Assembly (NCBI GenBank): GCA_940337035.1
Contig: CALNHX010003637.1
Location: 62,001 to 126,000, forward strand
DNA from: Agriotes lineatus
Lineage: Eukaryota; Arthropoda; Insecta; Coleoptera; Elateridae
Direction of reading: 5' to 3'
Length of the DNA: 64,000 nucleotides
A program made the position numbers and the translations under genes. This document shows, piece after piece, positions 34,611 through 43,800 of the stretch; position 1 is the first letter of the stretch; each line of letters starts with the position of its first letter. The notes beneath the pieces are model-generated. The model ran no database searches. It worked only from the letters and a program-made list of their open reading frames with translations, and was not told the origin of the DNA.

Positions 34611-35146
34611 CAAAAAAAAATAATTCCGTTGTAAACAGCCATATAACCTCAATTGACCTCAATGGCGGCCGGCGACGCATGAACGAGCATCAGCAGATAT
34701 TTCTTTACAACATGAAGTAGACGAAAACGCGCATAACCGGCGCATGAACGTAATTCAATAAACAGCCATAAGCAGACAGCGCATGAATTTCTGTTTCCTT
34801 GTCTGGCCTATCTTTTGACCTGTCTGGTCTTAGCTTGTCTCTGACACAAACAACTCAACAGTAAACACCACGTAAGACACGCCTGATAGGAAGTGGATCG
34901 AAGGCCCACGCTACGCAGTCGCGGTGATGAGTAAAAGCACCACTGTGATTGGTTCCCGTTTCGCGAATTTCGATGTGAAGTTAGATGCGCAAGCTGGTTG
35001 TGAAACTGACTAGATTCTGAACTGCGTTCCGTTGAACCGTGGACATCCCTCTATTGAAAAACAGAAACAGAACTGAACTCGGATCAACGTTTAAACGGAG
35101 TTCACGTGAACGGAGAGTTAAACCACGATTGAAAAACCGGCCCTAA

Positions 35147-36042
35147 GAGTCGTCTGTACAACAACCAGCCACGCCCTTAGGTATTGTTCTGTGCACGGCC
35201 TGCTAAATTGTAAGACAAACGACACCCTGTTAAATTGTGACATAAACGTCATTTTATATGGACTGGACATATGTGAAATTTGGAGATGCTTTGCAGAGCG
35301 CTGTATACCCACGATCGCGAAAGTTTGTGCAGTATGAGGTGGTCAAATGTGCAATGTAACATTAATTTTACAAGAATGTCAGTAATATTACTTAAACAGG
35401 GTTAAACGGCAAGAGATGATGTGAAACGTAAGGAATCGCTGCCAGCGATTAAAAATCCTCGTCAACGAGCAACCTAATATTGGAATATAAGTCAAGGTGG
35501 CCTTTTTTATCTTCTTTATTGTGTTTTTGTACATAGGAAACGAAAATTGACAACATTTTGCGTTGATCGACACAGAGATTACGTACAAAAACTCAACAAA
35601 ACTTTTTTTTATATATTCATAATCAAACCGTTGTATTTATTCCACCAGTTAATTTAGAGGAATAGAATATTCAGTGTTACGTAGCCCATAAATTCTATTT
35701 AATTTGATGCAATAATCTTTGGCATTAAGACATTTATATAGTTCATTATAGTTTTTGATTTGGACTAATGCGCAATTTTCGCAAAAAGCATTTTACTTTA
35801 ACTCGTTGACATTTACTTATGCAAACGAAAATTCGGCATCCGGTTACACAGAACACTGTAGAATTTTAAGAGGATTATTTCATTCCACTTCATATTGGGG
35901 CTAGTTTCAATAATAAAGGACCTCGGAGCGCTTTTGTGTGACTATGTGTAATTTCGTAAAACGACTCTTAATGGCGGATTTTAAAACAACCAATCAGAAA
36001 CAGGACCAAAATTGACCACACTGTCCTTATATAGGCACTGTA
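35147..36042. other. hAT-B right portion
   Basis: Remaining DNA of the non-autonomous hAT-B element. I see no ORF or known motif besides the right TIR. Confidence 0.5.
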
Positions 36043-36045
36043 CAT

Positions 36046-38304
36046 TAGGGTGGGGCGAAAAATGGCTAAAAAATGTTTTTAATTTTTTTTATAACGCATT
36101 ACCCGTCAAAAGTTGCCTATTGGTGTGAGTAATGTATGTGCAAAAACTCGTTCAATTTGCAAAATGTTTTCTGCCTCCAACTTGCCTCTAAATATTTTGC
36201 CCGAATTACGATGCAATGCTGATGGTTCATGCTAGTTTAGACACACGTGAATAAGCACAAATACATTTTTCAAATTAATTTTATTACATTAAATTGAAAT
36301 AAACGCAAAAATATAAAAACATGTAAAATTGGACCATACTACATCAACTCGAAAAACCTTCAAATGTCTTGAAAATTTGATTTATTTTCAAAACTTCGCA
36401 GATCTTGTCTTGATTTCATTCTGGCTCGGATGAAACCATCTCTTGAGTCAGGTCCTACGACAGATGTGCTAGCCTCGGTTATTAACTTTACACATCGTTC
36501 CACTGATTGTGTGTGGCAGAAAAATCTTGAAAAGTGTACTACCGGTGTCTGCTCTTGCTCAATAAGAAAATTTAGATCTTCATCAAAGATATTTTTTCAA
36601 GTGGGAAGTTCAGTTATTTTAGGTGTCTGCCAGTTAATCATGTCAATGTAGTTAGTGGCAGCGAAATTAAGCGCCGGAATTTTGATTAGTTTTGTACAAT
36701 AATGATTGTCTTTGGCTTGTCGAGCTTTAAGAATACGCCTCAGTCCTATTTCTCCTCAGATACCGAAGATGGTGTAACATGTCCTAAATAATGTGGTCCT
36801 GGTTCTTCAATCAATGCCAGATGTTCTTGTACGATAGTTCGAAGATGGTGCTTACTTCCATTATGTTCCATTACCAATGTCTTGTCTCTACCGTCGAAAA
36901 ATAGAGCAGTGACTACTTTGCCCTCATTGTTTCGTTTAATGCAACACGAGATTTTACTCTCTCCCTTTGGACTTTACTGTTATCAATTAACCTCGATGTG
37001 TCCTCTTTCATAATCATTCCTACATCTTGTAAAACGGCAGAGGTGATTGCTGTAGTGGTTCATCTATTCGAAACCTCAATTCTGTCACATGTTTTGGCCA
37101 ATGTGGGTAATTCATTATTATTTGAGGCTGTTTAGATATTGCAGTTGGTATTGTTGACGATGTTGAAATTCCAGTCTGATTAAAATGTTCGTGATCGTCT
37201 TCGTCAATCCGCTGATATTTTGGCGCAGGCTCAGATACATTTATTTCATGCAATTCATTGTCACTGTTTGATGCATTCTCCCAATTTGAGTCAGCACCAC
37301 GTACCGTAGTATTTTTAACTTTTATATCCTTGCGAAGAGATAATTTTTTTGAAATACAGAATCAACGTGCCCAACGAACATTTTTCTTAAAGTCCGTTGG
37401 TCTTTTCACACTTGCACGTAGTGGTAGTGATCGTGAAATCGCATTTGCAGGCAGCAATATCAAATAACTGAATTGTAGAATCTTTGTATGTATCACTATT
37501 CAATTTACTTTTTGGTTGATTCATCAAGCGCATATGATTACTATGCTATTACTGAATGAGAGAATTAATGCAAGGATCAGAAAGTGGCTTCTTTTCCAAA
37601 TTTGTCTACATTTTAATGTTAAGACGTTTGATATTTCTGGAATTGTCGGTTCCTATTTTAAATGTTGTTTAAGTTTATGTCTTAACCACAAGTAACACTT
37701 AAAAACGTCTTCGTAAGTCGGCAAAACATTACCACTGAAGTATTTAGACACACTAATAATTATATCATTAACTTGACTTTTAGTTGGGGTTGACATTTTT
37801 ACCTGCAAATGCAAAATCAACTTCTTTACATTACTATATAATACATATTATTATAAAAGGTCGTACGTAGTATTGTAATCACTAAGCCACACGAACTTTA
37901 ACCATAAAGACACAACATTTCTACTGTATTTTTTCAAGAAATAACTAACGAATCACACAATCGCATGAACCAGAGTGAACTGTCAGCGGTTAGGTGTCGA
38001 TATATTTTGAGCTTAAGTAGTTAGAAATCTATTAATAATAGCGCTACCTGTTTTTCCTTTTCATAGATATGTTTTGTGTTTCGCAATATATCCCTTAGAT
38101 TGCACAGCTCTGCATATTATAACCATTATCTGATTTTAATAACATAAGACAATATTTTGATGCATAGTATATAATTCAAGGTCAAGGCAAAAGATGATGT
38201 TTAAAAAATCTGAAAAAAATTGTGGTTTACCTTTACATTCAAAGACAAGTTTTGAGATGTAGTGCTATTCAAAATTTTGATTTTCATTTTTTCGCCCCAC
38301 CCTA
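36046..38304 (-). mobile_element. hAT-A: 2.26-kb hAT-type element
   Basis: The left end is TAGGGTGGGGCGAAAAATG and the right end is the inverse with one mismatch. The 8-bp TSD CTGTACAT is at 36038-36045 and 38305-38312. It inserted across the junction of hAT-B and its TSD, so it is later than hAT-B. Confidence 0.85.
36360..37260 (-). pseudogene. Decayed ORF in hAT-A, function unrecognised
   Basis: Two minus-strand stretches look protein-derived. One begins MHEINVSEPAPKYQRIDEDD (37253) and the other can be read as SVERCVKLITEASTSVVGPD then RDGFIRARMKSR near 36420-36490. They are separated by frameshifts. The position inside an 8-bp-TSD element suggests a transposase remnant, but I see no DDE or BED motif to confirm it. 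Confidence 0.4.
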
Positions 38305-38643
38305 CTGTACATGTACCACAGAGCATCAAAATGATGTAGATAGGTTAGTATGCAATAGGTGGAGCCACTTTAGAAAATTTGGTTTTAGCAGAATAAGCTT
38401 GGTTCCACTTGCCCCAAATTTCCACTTACTCCGGTGTACCTTATTTCAATTTTTTAAAAATCAAAATACGCAGCTGTCAAGTTTTGGTTGGCAATTATCA
38501 TTGACCTTGCACTCTGTCGCACCAACATTTATTTTTATTACACTTCTAAACTGTACACATATATGGCCATGCCCACATTAGCGGAAAATTTAACGTTTGT
38601 CCCAAATTATATACACTGTCCCAAGTTGTATGCTTCTACGGTA

Positions 38644-38740
38644 TCCACAGATTGAAAATGGAAACAATCGTGGAGTTCCAATCCCACCAATTTTAAAATT
38701 GTATATAGCTTTGAGATTTTTTGCAACAGGTAGCTATCAG
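38644..38740 (+). pseudogene. Harbinger H3 transposase, segment between pogo-A and the last intron
   Basis: Continues the exon broken at 1692: PQIENGNNRGVPIPPILKLY and then ALRFFATGSYQ, the conserved LRFxATGS block of PIF/Harbinger transposases. The donor CAG/GTATGT is at 38741. The original intron was only about 60 bp; pogo-C, hAT-D, hAT-C and the LTR element have expanded it to 13.4 kb. The family-consistent join is at 52151. Confidence 0.88.
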
Positions 38741-39065
38741 GTATGTCGTAAAGTGTGCCAGAATTTTATAAGTAATACTATAGGGCAGCGGTTCTCAACC
38801 TTTTAGTAACCACGTACCACTTGAAATTTTCAGAGATTTTGACGTACCACCTTATATATATTTTTATTTTTATTTATTTATTTATATATAATATATAATT
38901 ACATATAATTTACATTTGGTCATGTTTAGGAAAATAAAAATGCATTCTACAACTGTATGTATGTACATAGAATTTACTTAGATACAAAATAAAATGTATC
39001 ATACATTAAAAACAATCTTAAATTAGTTCATTGAACACAGTCATTTAAATTTAAACAGATCCTAA

Positions 39066-39143
39066 TGAGCTCTTTGTTGTTGTTTGTCATTGACCAAATT
39101 TTCTATATCTGGGTTGATTGAGCTCAACTTGATTCTTAAGTCC
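39066..39143 (-). pseudogene. C-terminal end of hAT-C transposase, cut off by the LTR element
   Basis: The minus strand reads LRIKLSSINPDIENLVNDKQ and ends QQRAH-stop at 39066. It joins in frame across the LTR insertion (TSD AGTCC) to RISVEEDL at 43801. This is the usual C-terminus of ZBED5/SCAN-type hAT transposases. Confidence 0.85.
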
Positions 39144-39612
39144 TGTTTAGGAACCAAACATAAATTTTAATCCTTTTAATTTAATTAGGCGTCTATTTGA
39201 CAAACATATTATATTGCATACGGAAAATGCTTAACAAAGCGTCAGCAGTAATGCAATCAGTGCTCGAATGACCTGGTGAATAGCCTGCAATTCTGCACTC
39301 TGCTAGTTGTTTGTTATGAAATTGAATACGCAAGTGCATATGCGAGCTGAAACGAGGGCAAATATTAAACTTCGTCAGTATTTTTATATGTATAAATAGA
39401 AAAATATTCTAGTCAATAAACATACAGTTTGAAGTTTTTGTTTCACTGTGTCACGCTGACCAACGGCCCCAGGTCTTTTTTGGTACATCATCTCGTGTGA
39501 GACCGCTCGAGACCGTTGGTTTGCACCCCTTTTTAATTCCTGCACCCCTAAGATATTCCTGCAACTGTCCAAATTAAATTAATACAGTCCATTACAAGCT
39601 CCACCCTGAACA
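39144..39612 (+). repeat. 5' LTR of the BEL-type element
   Basis: 469 bp, TG...CA ends. Contains TATAAATAG (about 39391) as a likely TATA element and AATAAA nearby. The identical-length copy is at 43332-43800. Confidence 0.93.
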
Positions 39613-39747
39613 TTTTGATCCTTCGAGCCATTAAAACGTTCCTGCCCCTAGTATCTGATATTTCGAGCCTTTCAACGTTCCTGCCCCTAGCATTTGGTCC
39701 AGTAATCCCTTAAAACGTACCAGCCCTCATCGAACAAGACCGTTACG
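39613..39747 (+). other. BEL-type element leader with short direct repeats
   Basis: After the 5' LTR, a motif CGAGCC-TT followed by AACGT(T)CCTGCCCCTAG-like words recurs two to three times with about 40-bp spacing before the ATG at 39748. A tRNA primer-binding site was not recognised. The leader may hold packaging signals (inference). Confidence 0.5.
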
Positions 39748-42700
39748 ATGGCGCAGCGACGGGAGATTTTCACAACCCAAGAAGATTTAGCAGAATCCAT
39801 TCGCAGGCAGATTATCAACGTGAGGAAGGATGGCCCATCAAGAAAAAATGCAGCATATATCACCGCTCGCAGATCCACCCTAAAACAACTTTGGGAAGAA
39901 TTTGAGGCCAACCATTCAGACCTGGCGAAGGAAGTCGAGGAAGAACACCCTTATTTTAAAAAAAAAATTTTTCAGCAAACCAAAGACGTTTACAATGAAG
40001 GGGTTGCCCTGCTCGACAAGTGCGAAGAAAATCTAGCCACACTAGGTGAAAGTTCACAGCAGCCAGCTGGAGCAAAAGAAGATACGACCGCACGTGCTGA
40101 CAAGGAGGGACAGTTTCGAATAAGAAGGCTACAGATCAAGGTGAATTCACTCCAAAGCGACATTCAGGAAGTCTGTAATAGGTTGAATGAGGAATGCAGT
40201 AAAAGGTATTACGAATACAACATTAAGAACATCAAGGATGATTGGGATGACATCAGAGCTCTAAATGAGGAGATATTATCCCACGGTAGCTACGACGACA
40301 AGGAGTTCCACGAGACCAAGAAGATGGTCAACGAAATAATTATGCTCCTGTTCCAGCACATCCAGGATGAAGATGTTCAAAGTGTCAAGGAAAACAGTCA
40401 TGCGAATATAGTGTTACCTGCTCTCAAAATTCCAGTTTTTGAAGGGACCTACGAAGCATGGCCTAGCTTTCATGATATTTTCCGAAGAATTGTTCATGAA
40501 AATTCACGACTAAGTAAGGCGGAAAAAATGCATTACTTAAAGTCACAGTTACGAGGGGAAGCCAGCAAGTTAGTGCAACACCTGGAGGCAACTGAAGCCA
40601 ATTACGAGTCTGCATGGTTCATTATAAGGAACAGATACGACAACACCAGGCTGCTACTTGCGAAGTATGTAGATGACATAGTCAACCAGGCAACCCTGTC
40701 GAACGAATCTGCAGAAGGGATCAAGAAACTCCTTGACACGACTGCAGAATGCCTAAGAGCAATTGAGAACTTAGGAATTGAAACGGCCACATGGGGGCCT
40801 ATCATGTGTCATATAGTGACACGGAAGTTGGACAAGGAAACCAACAGACTGTATGAGCAGTCACTAACGGCACCAAGAGAAGTGCAAAAATTCGAGCAGC
40901 TACTGAATTTCTTAGAAACAAGATTTCAGTCGCTGGAAGCTGTACAAAGACGGAACAAACTCGAACCCAGAAAACAAGGAATTGGGAAACCATGGGAAAG
41001 TCACCAGGATCGGTGGGCAGTGAAGACGTACCACACTGCTGACATATCGTGCTTCCACTGCGGAGGATCACACAGCATTAAATCCTGCCCAAAATTCAGC
41101 AATCTAAATATATCCGAACGTTGGGACTTCATAAAGAATAAAAAGTTATGTTCAAACTGCTTCAAGCCTACAGGAAAATATAACTCCAGACACTTTTGCC
41201 CAGGGAAATGCAAGGAAAAAGTTATTGAGACAGTCAAGGAGATTCATCCCGCATCAAATGGATCCATCCCAGGAGTAACAATCCAGCAGGTGAAGAAAAT
41301 ATCAACAACCGATCCTACAGCGGAAGAACGAGCAATAGCAGCTGCCAATATAAAGAATACGGAAGTTCAACATCCTGTTATCATCGAATGTGAAAAAATA
41401 GCATCTTATCATTCGCAAGAAAATCACCAAGTGCATGGAGTTTCCAAAGTCCTCATTCATGAAGTCCTCGTTCACAAAGTCTCCATTCAGGAAGTTCCCA
41501 TTCACAAAGTCGATGGACAGAAAGGAAAGGAAATTGCAGGCCACGAACAAATCGTTGAAACTCCTACAGCAGCTCCAAGCAGTGGATGCAGTCCAGAAAT
41601 TGCAGGCCACGAAAAAATCGTTGGAACTCCTCCAGATGCTTCGACAGCAGCTCCTAGCGATGGATGGAGCCAAGAAGCTGCAGCAATAACTGCTGCTAAC
41701 AACAACACCTCCGAGCTCACTAAAAACTTGACCCTCGGTAATGGACGGAGCCCAGAAGTTACAGCAATAACTGCAGAAGATGGAAAACCCTCCGACACCA
41801 TTAAAACCTTGACACCCGGTGGAGAGCGGCACCAAGACTTGTCGGCAGGGGATGCAGGATGCACCAAACACGTAGCACCTAGTCGAGGGTGGCAACAAGA
41901 CACAGCGGCAAGAATTGCAGTACACGAGCAACCCTCCGAGTTCTCTAAACATTTAGCACCTAGTGGAGGATGGCATCAAGAAATGGCATCAAGAAATGCA
42001 GCAAGCGAGCAAACCTGCGAGTTCGCTAAATACTTAGCACCCGGTGTAGGGTGGAACCTAGAAATGGCAGCAGCCAGGAATTCAGAAAATGAAAAATCCG
42101 AAACCAAATATTCTACGCCTAATAGAAGGTGGATTCAAGAACTAACAGCAACAAGTTCAGAAAACAATAAACACAATGCTAAGCACTTAGCCCCTCGTAG
42201 AAGATGGTATCAAGAAGACGGCTTATTAAAGTCTGCGAGGGAATTTACCGAAAGCACGCAATATGGAATACCGATGCGGCATCCTCTAAAACAGCTAACC
42301 TCGGCGAGAGTGATATTAATTATCGTATTCACTCATATAATGTTCGTCTCCAAAGGAAGAGGCAGCCGATGGACGTTGGCAGGATGTTCCAAACCAATTG
42401 GTAACATAGTCAACGACACAATAACACAAAAGCTCTTTTACAGAAATAGCAAAGGAGCCAGTGTTGCAGCAACCGAACCACTTCGAGGATTTACAACCCT
42501 CTCGGTTAGACCTGCAACATCATCTGAAGGAAATAGCATGGAGAGCCATCCGACGTCGCTACTACCTATCCAAGAGGACAAGTTAAAGGAGATCGAGCCA
42601 ATAGGAAAACATCTTTACCTATGTAGGCCATCCGCCGTTCGAAGTATTGAAGACAATCCTAATTGCATCATTGACGAAATCTATCAACGATTAAACAAGA

Positions 42701-43338
42701 TCAAATGTTTGGTCCATCAGTTTACAGTTAAGACACTGGTATGGAAGAAACTGTACGCAGCGAATACATGGTTGTTTATTCCCAATCAACCCACAACAGC
42801 AGCAGTACAATGCAGCGGGAATCGAGAAGATGTGAAGATTCAAGATGTTGGCATAATCCAAATATCCCCAGATTGTACTATATACACCAAACGGACTACT
42901 TTGCATACTCAGCTATTCACTACTATTCCTGTCGTAGCTGGGTTCAATAAACCAATGCAAGTAACTATTAACACTACTTTGCAGAATACGAGCACCCACC
43001 CTCAACTGCAAATGGAGGAACCTGTGTTGCTACCGTCCGATCATTTTCAACGCATACAAGAAGAAGAAGACGAGTTGCAGCTACATCAGGAATATCCATT
43101 GTGGCACCATCAACATACTATCATGGTGAACACTGGTACTACAATCGGTATCTTGGTATCAGTTTGTATCATCTGGACATTATGGAAGTACTGGAGAAAG
43201 AACAGGAAACCGCAGCCACGCCCAAATGCAGACCCGTCAGAGAGCTTCAGGGTACAACCACTGCCACCTGAGGAAGAAGATGGAGAGACAGCCTCAGCCA
43301 CACCATCCCGGCCCTTTGTCGCTCGGCAGAATGTTTAG
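39748..43338 (+). CDS. Fused gag-linker-envelope-like polyprotein of a pol-less BEL-type element
   Basis: A single uninterrupted 1196-residue ORF. Residues about 1-210 are a charged, helical N-terminus. Residues about 225-400 match the DUF1759-type region of BEL/Pao gag (LKIPVFEGTYEAWPSFHDIF). Two zinc knuckles follow (CFHCGGSHSIKSC and CSNCFKP...HFC) at about 435-490. Residues about 600-830 form a degenerate repeat of roughly 30 residues with cores such as APSRGWQQD and APSGGWHQE. A hydrophobic stretch (VILIIVFTHIMFV) near 850 and a Cys-containing region resembling insect retroelement envelope follow, then a C-terminal transmembrane segment (about 1140-1160) and a cytoplasmic tail. Pol is absent. 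The ORF runs a few bases into the 3' LTR. Confidence 0.85.
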   Translation: MAQRREIFTTQEDLAESIRRQIINVRKDGPSRKNAAYITARRSTLKQLWEEFEANHSDLAKEVEEEHPYFKKKIFQQTKDVYNEGVALLDKCEENLATLGESSQQPAGAKEDTTARADKEGQFRIRRLQIKVNSLQSDIQEVCNRLNEECSKRYYEYNIKNIKDDWDDIRALNEEILSHGSYDDKEFHETKKMVNEIIMLLFQHIQDEDVQSVKENSHANIVLPALKIPVFEGTYEAWPSFHDIFRRIVHENSRLSKAEKMHYLKSQLRGEASKLVQHLEATEANYESAWFIIRNRYDNTRLLLAKYVDDIVNQATLSNESAEGIKKLLDTTAECLRAIENLGIETATWGPIMCHIVTRKLDKETNRLYEQSLTAPREVQKFEQLLNFLETRFQSLEAVQRRNKLEPRKQGIGKPWESHQDRWAVKTYHTADISCFHCGGSHSIKSCPKFSNLNISERWDFIKNKKLCSNCFKPTGKYNSRHFCPGKCKEKVIETVKEIHPASNGSIPGVTIQQVKKISTTDPTAEERAIAAANIKNTEVQHPVIIECEKIASYHSQENHQVHGVSKVLIHEVLVHKVSIQEVPIHKVDGQKGKEIAGHEQIVETPTAAPSSGCSPEIAGHEKIVGTPPDASTAAPSDGWSQEAAAITAANNNTSELTKNLTLGNGRSPEVTAITAEDGKPSDTIKTLTPGGERHQDLSAGDAGCTKHVAPSRGWQQDTAARIAVHEQPSEFSKHLAPSGGWHQEMASRNAASEQTCEFAKYLAPGVGWNLEMAAARNSENEKSETKYSTPNRRWIQELTATSSENNKHNAKHLAPRRRWYQEDGLLKSAREFTESTQYGIPMRHPLKQLTSARVILIIVFTHIMFVSKGRGSRWTLAGCSKPIGNIVNDTITQKLFYRNSKGASVAATEPLRGFTTLSVRPATSSEGNSMESHPTSLLPIQEDKLKEIEPIGKHLYLCRPSAVRSIEDNPNCIIDEIYQRLNKIKCLVHQFTVKTLVWKKLYAANTWLFIPNQPTTAAVQCSGNREDVKIQDVGIIQISPDCTIYTKRTTLHTQLFTTIPVVAGFNKPMQVTINTTLQNTSTHPQLQMEEPVLLPSDHFQRIQEEEDELQLHQEYPLWHHQHTIMVNTGTTIGILVSVCIIWTLWKYWRKNRKPQPRPNADPSESFRVQPLPPEEEDGETASATPSRPFVARQNV
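41550..42230 (+). repeat. Coding tandem repeat in the gag-envelope ORF
   Basis: About nine degenerate units of roughly 25-33 codons. Each has a Pro/Gly-Trp core (APSxGWxQE) followed by Ala/Ser-rich spacer and SEF/TxxLA. It replaces the position where protease and pol would begin. Confidence 0.7.
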
Positions 43339-43800
43339 GAACCAAACATAAATTTTAATCCTTTTAATTTAATTAGGCGTCTATTTCACAAACATATTAT
43401 ATTGCATACGGAAAATGCTTAACAAAGCGTCAGCAGTAATGCAATCAGTGCTCGAATGACCTGGTGAATAGCCTGCAATTCTGCACTCTGCTAGTTGTTT
43501 GTTATGAAATTGAATACGCAAGTGCATATGCGAGCTGAAACGAGGGCAAATATTAAACTTCGTCAGTATTTTTATATGTATAAATAGAAAAATATTCTAG
43601 TCAATAAACATACAGTTTGAAGTTTTTGTTTCACTGTGTCACGCTGACCAACGGCCCCAGGTCTTTTTTGGTACATCATCTCGTGTGAGACCGCACGAGA
43701 CCGTTGGTTTGCACCCCTTTTTAATTCCTGCACCCCTAAGATATTCCTGCAACTGTCCAAATTAAATTCATACAGTCCATTACAAGCTCCACCCTGAACA
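43332..43800 (+). repeat. 3' LTR of the BEL-type element
   Basis: 469 bp. Three substitutions relative to the 5' LTR were seen by eye. The upstream bases are not a clear polypurine tract (only GGCAGAA). Confidence 0.93.

Larger units (their letters stand above)
16281..34843 (-). mobile_element. P element P-2 (THAP-type), with P-1 inserted in its own terminal repeat
   Basis: Outer ends: CAGAGACAAGCTAAGACC at 16281 and its inverse ending at 34843. The 8-bp TSD ACACAAAC is at 16273-16280 and 34844-34851. The flanking host DNA is a 21-bp tandem duplication (AAACAACTC...GTAAACAC), one copy on each side. Read inward, the right TIR continues AGACAGGTCAA; the matching left continuation is at 29061, because P-1 inserted within the left TIR at CTAAGAC. 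Encodes a P-type transposase (about 30145-33990). Confidence 0.85.
11157..35143 (+). mobile_element. Harbinger H1 (24 kb with nested P elements)
   Basis: The TIRs are GGGCCGGTTTTTCAATCGTG on the left and its inverse on the right. The TSD TAA is at 11154-11156 and 35144-35146. It carries a DDE transposase on + (11435-12621) and a divergently placed Myb/SANT-like gene on - (14957-16210), the usual two-gene PIF/Harbinger set. P-2 inserted just upstream of the Myb start codon. A tandem repeat block (13.2-14.9 kb) lies between the two genes. Confidence 0.88.
11104..36042. mobile_element. hAT-B: non-autonomous hAT element, host of Harbinger H1
   Basis: The left end is TACAGTGGCTATATAAGGAC and the right end, read inward, is TACAGTGCCTATATAAGGAC. 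The 8-bp TSD is CATGTACC at 11096-11103; on the right the CAT at 36043-36045 continues as GTACC at 38313-38317, because hAT-A inserted inside the duplication. Its own DNA is only 11104-11156 and 35147-36042 and has no transposase ORF, so it is a MITE-like passenger that was later invaded by H1. Confidence 0.8.
1694..38641 (-). mobile_element. pogo-A: pogo/Tigger-type Tc1-mariner element, 37 kb with nested inserts
   Basis: The ends are inverted copies of CCGTAGAAGCATACAACTTG, flanked by TA (1692-1693 and 38642-38643) as expected for the pogo group. Removing the element plus one TA restores the H3 transposase reading frame, which is strong evidence for the boundaries. Its own DNA comprises 1694-2069, about 8141-11103 and 38313-38641; the rest is later insertions (pB1, pB2, hAT-B with contents, hAT-A). 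Subterminal words such as TTGGGACAC and GGGCAAGTGG recur at both ends. Its transposase is at 8660-10744. Confidence 0.8.
39144..43800 (+). mobile_element. BEL/Pao-type LTR retrotransposon, 4.66 kb, pol-less
   Basis: Two 469-bp LTRs (39144-39612 and 43332-43800) start TGTTTAGG and end CTGAACA; the 5-bp TSD AGTCC is at 39139-39143 and 43801-43805. Between them lies one 1196-codon ORF containing a BEL-type gag and an envelope-like end, with no protease, reverse transcriptase, RNase H or integrase. By eye the LTRs differ at three positions, so the insertion is recent. It must have used enzymes supplied in trans. Confidence 0.9.

Noticed and set aside
38400..38450. Possible separate pogo terminus (CACCGGAGTAAGTGG preceded by TA, inverted)
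   Set aside because: No matching partner end was found; the words recur as subterminal motifs in the pogo-A 5' region, so I treat it as internal to pogo-A.
39384..39572. Identical 62-residue minus-strand ORF here and at 43572-43760
   Set aside because: Both lie inside the two LTRs; the identity is that of the LTRs, not of a gene.
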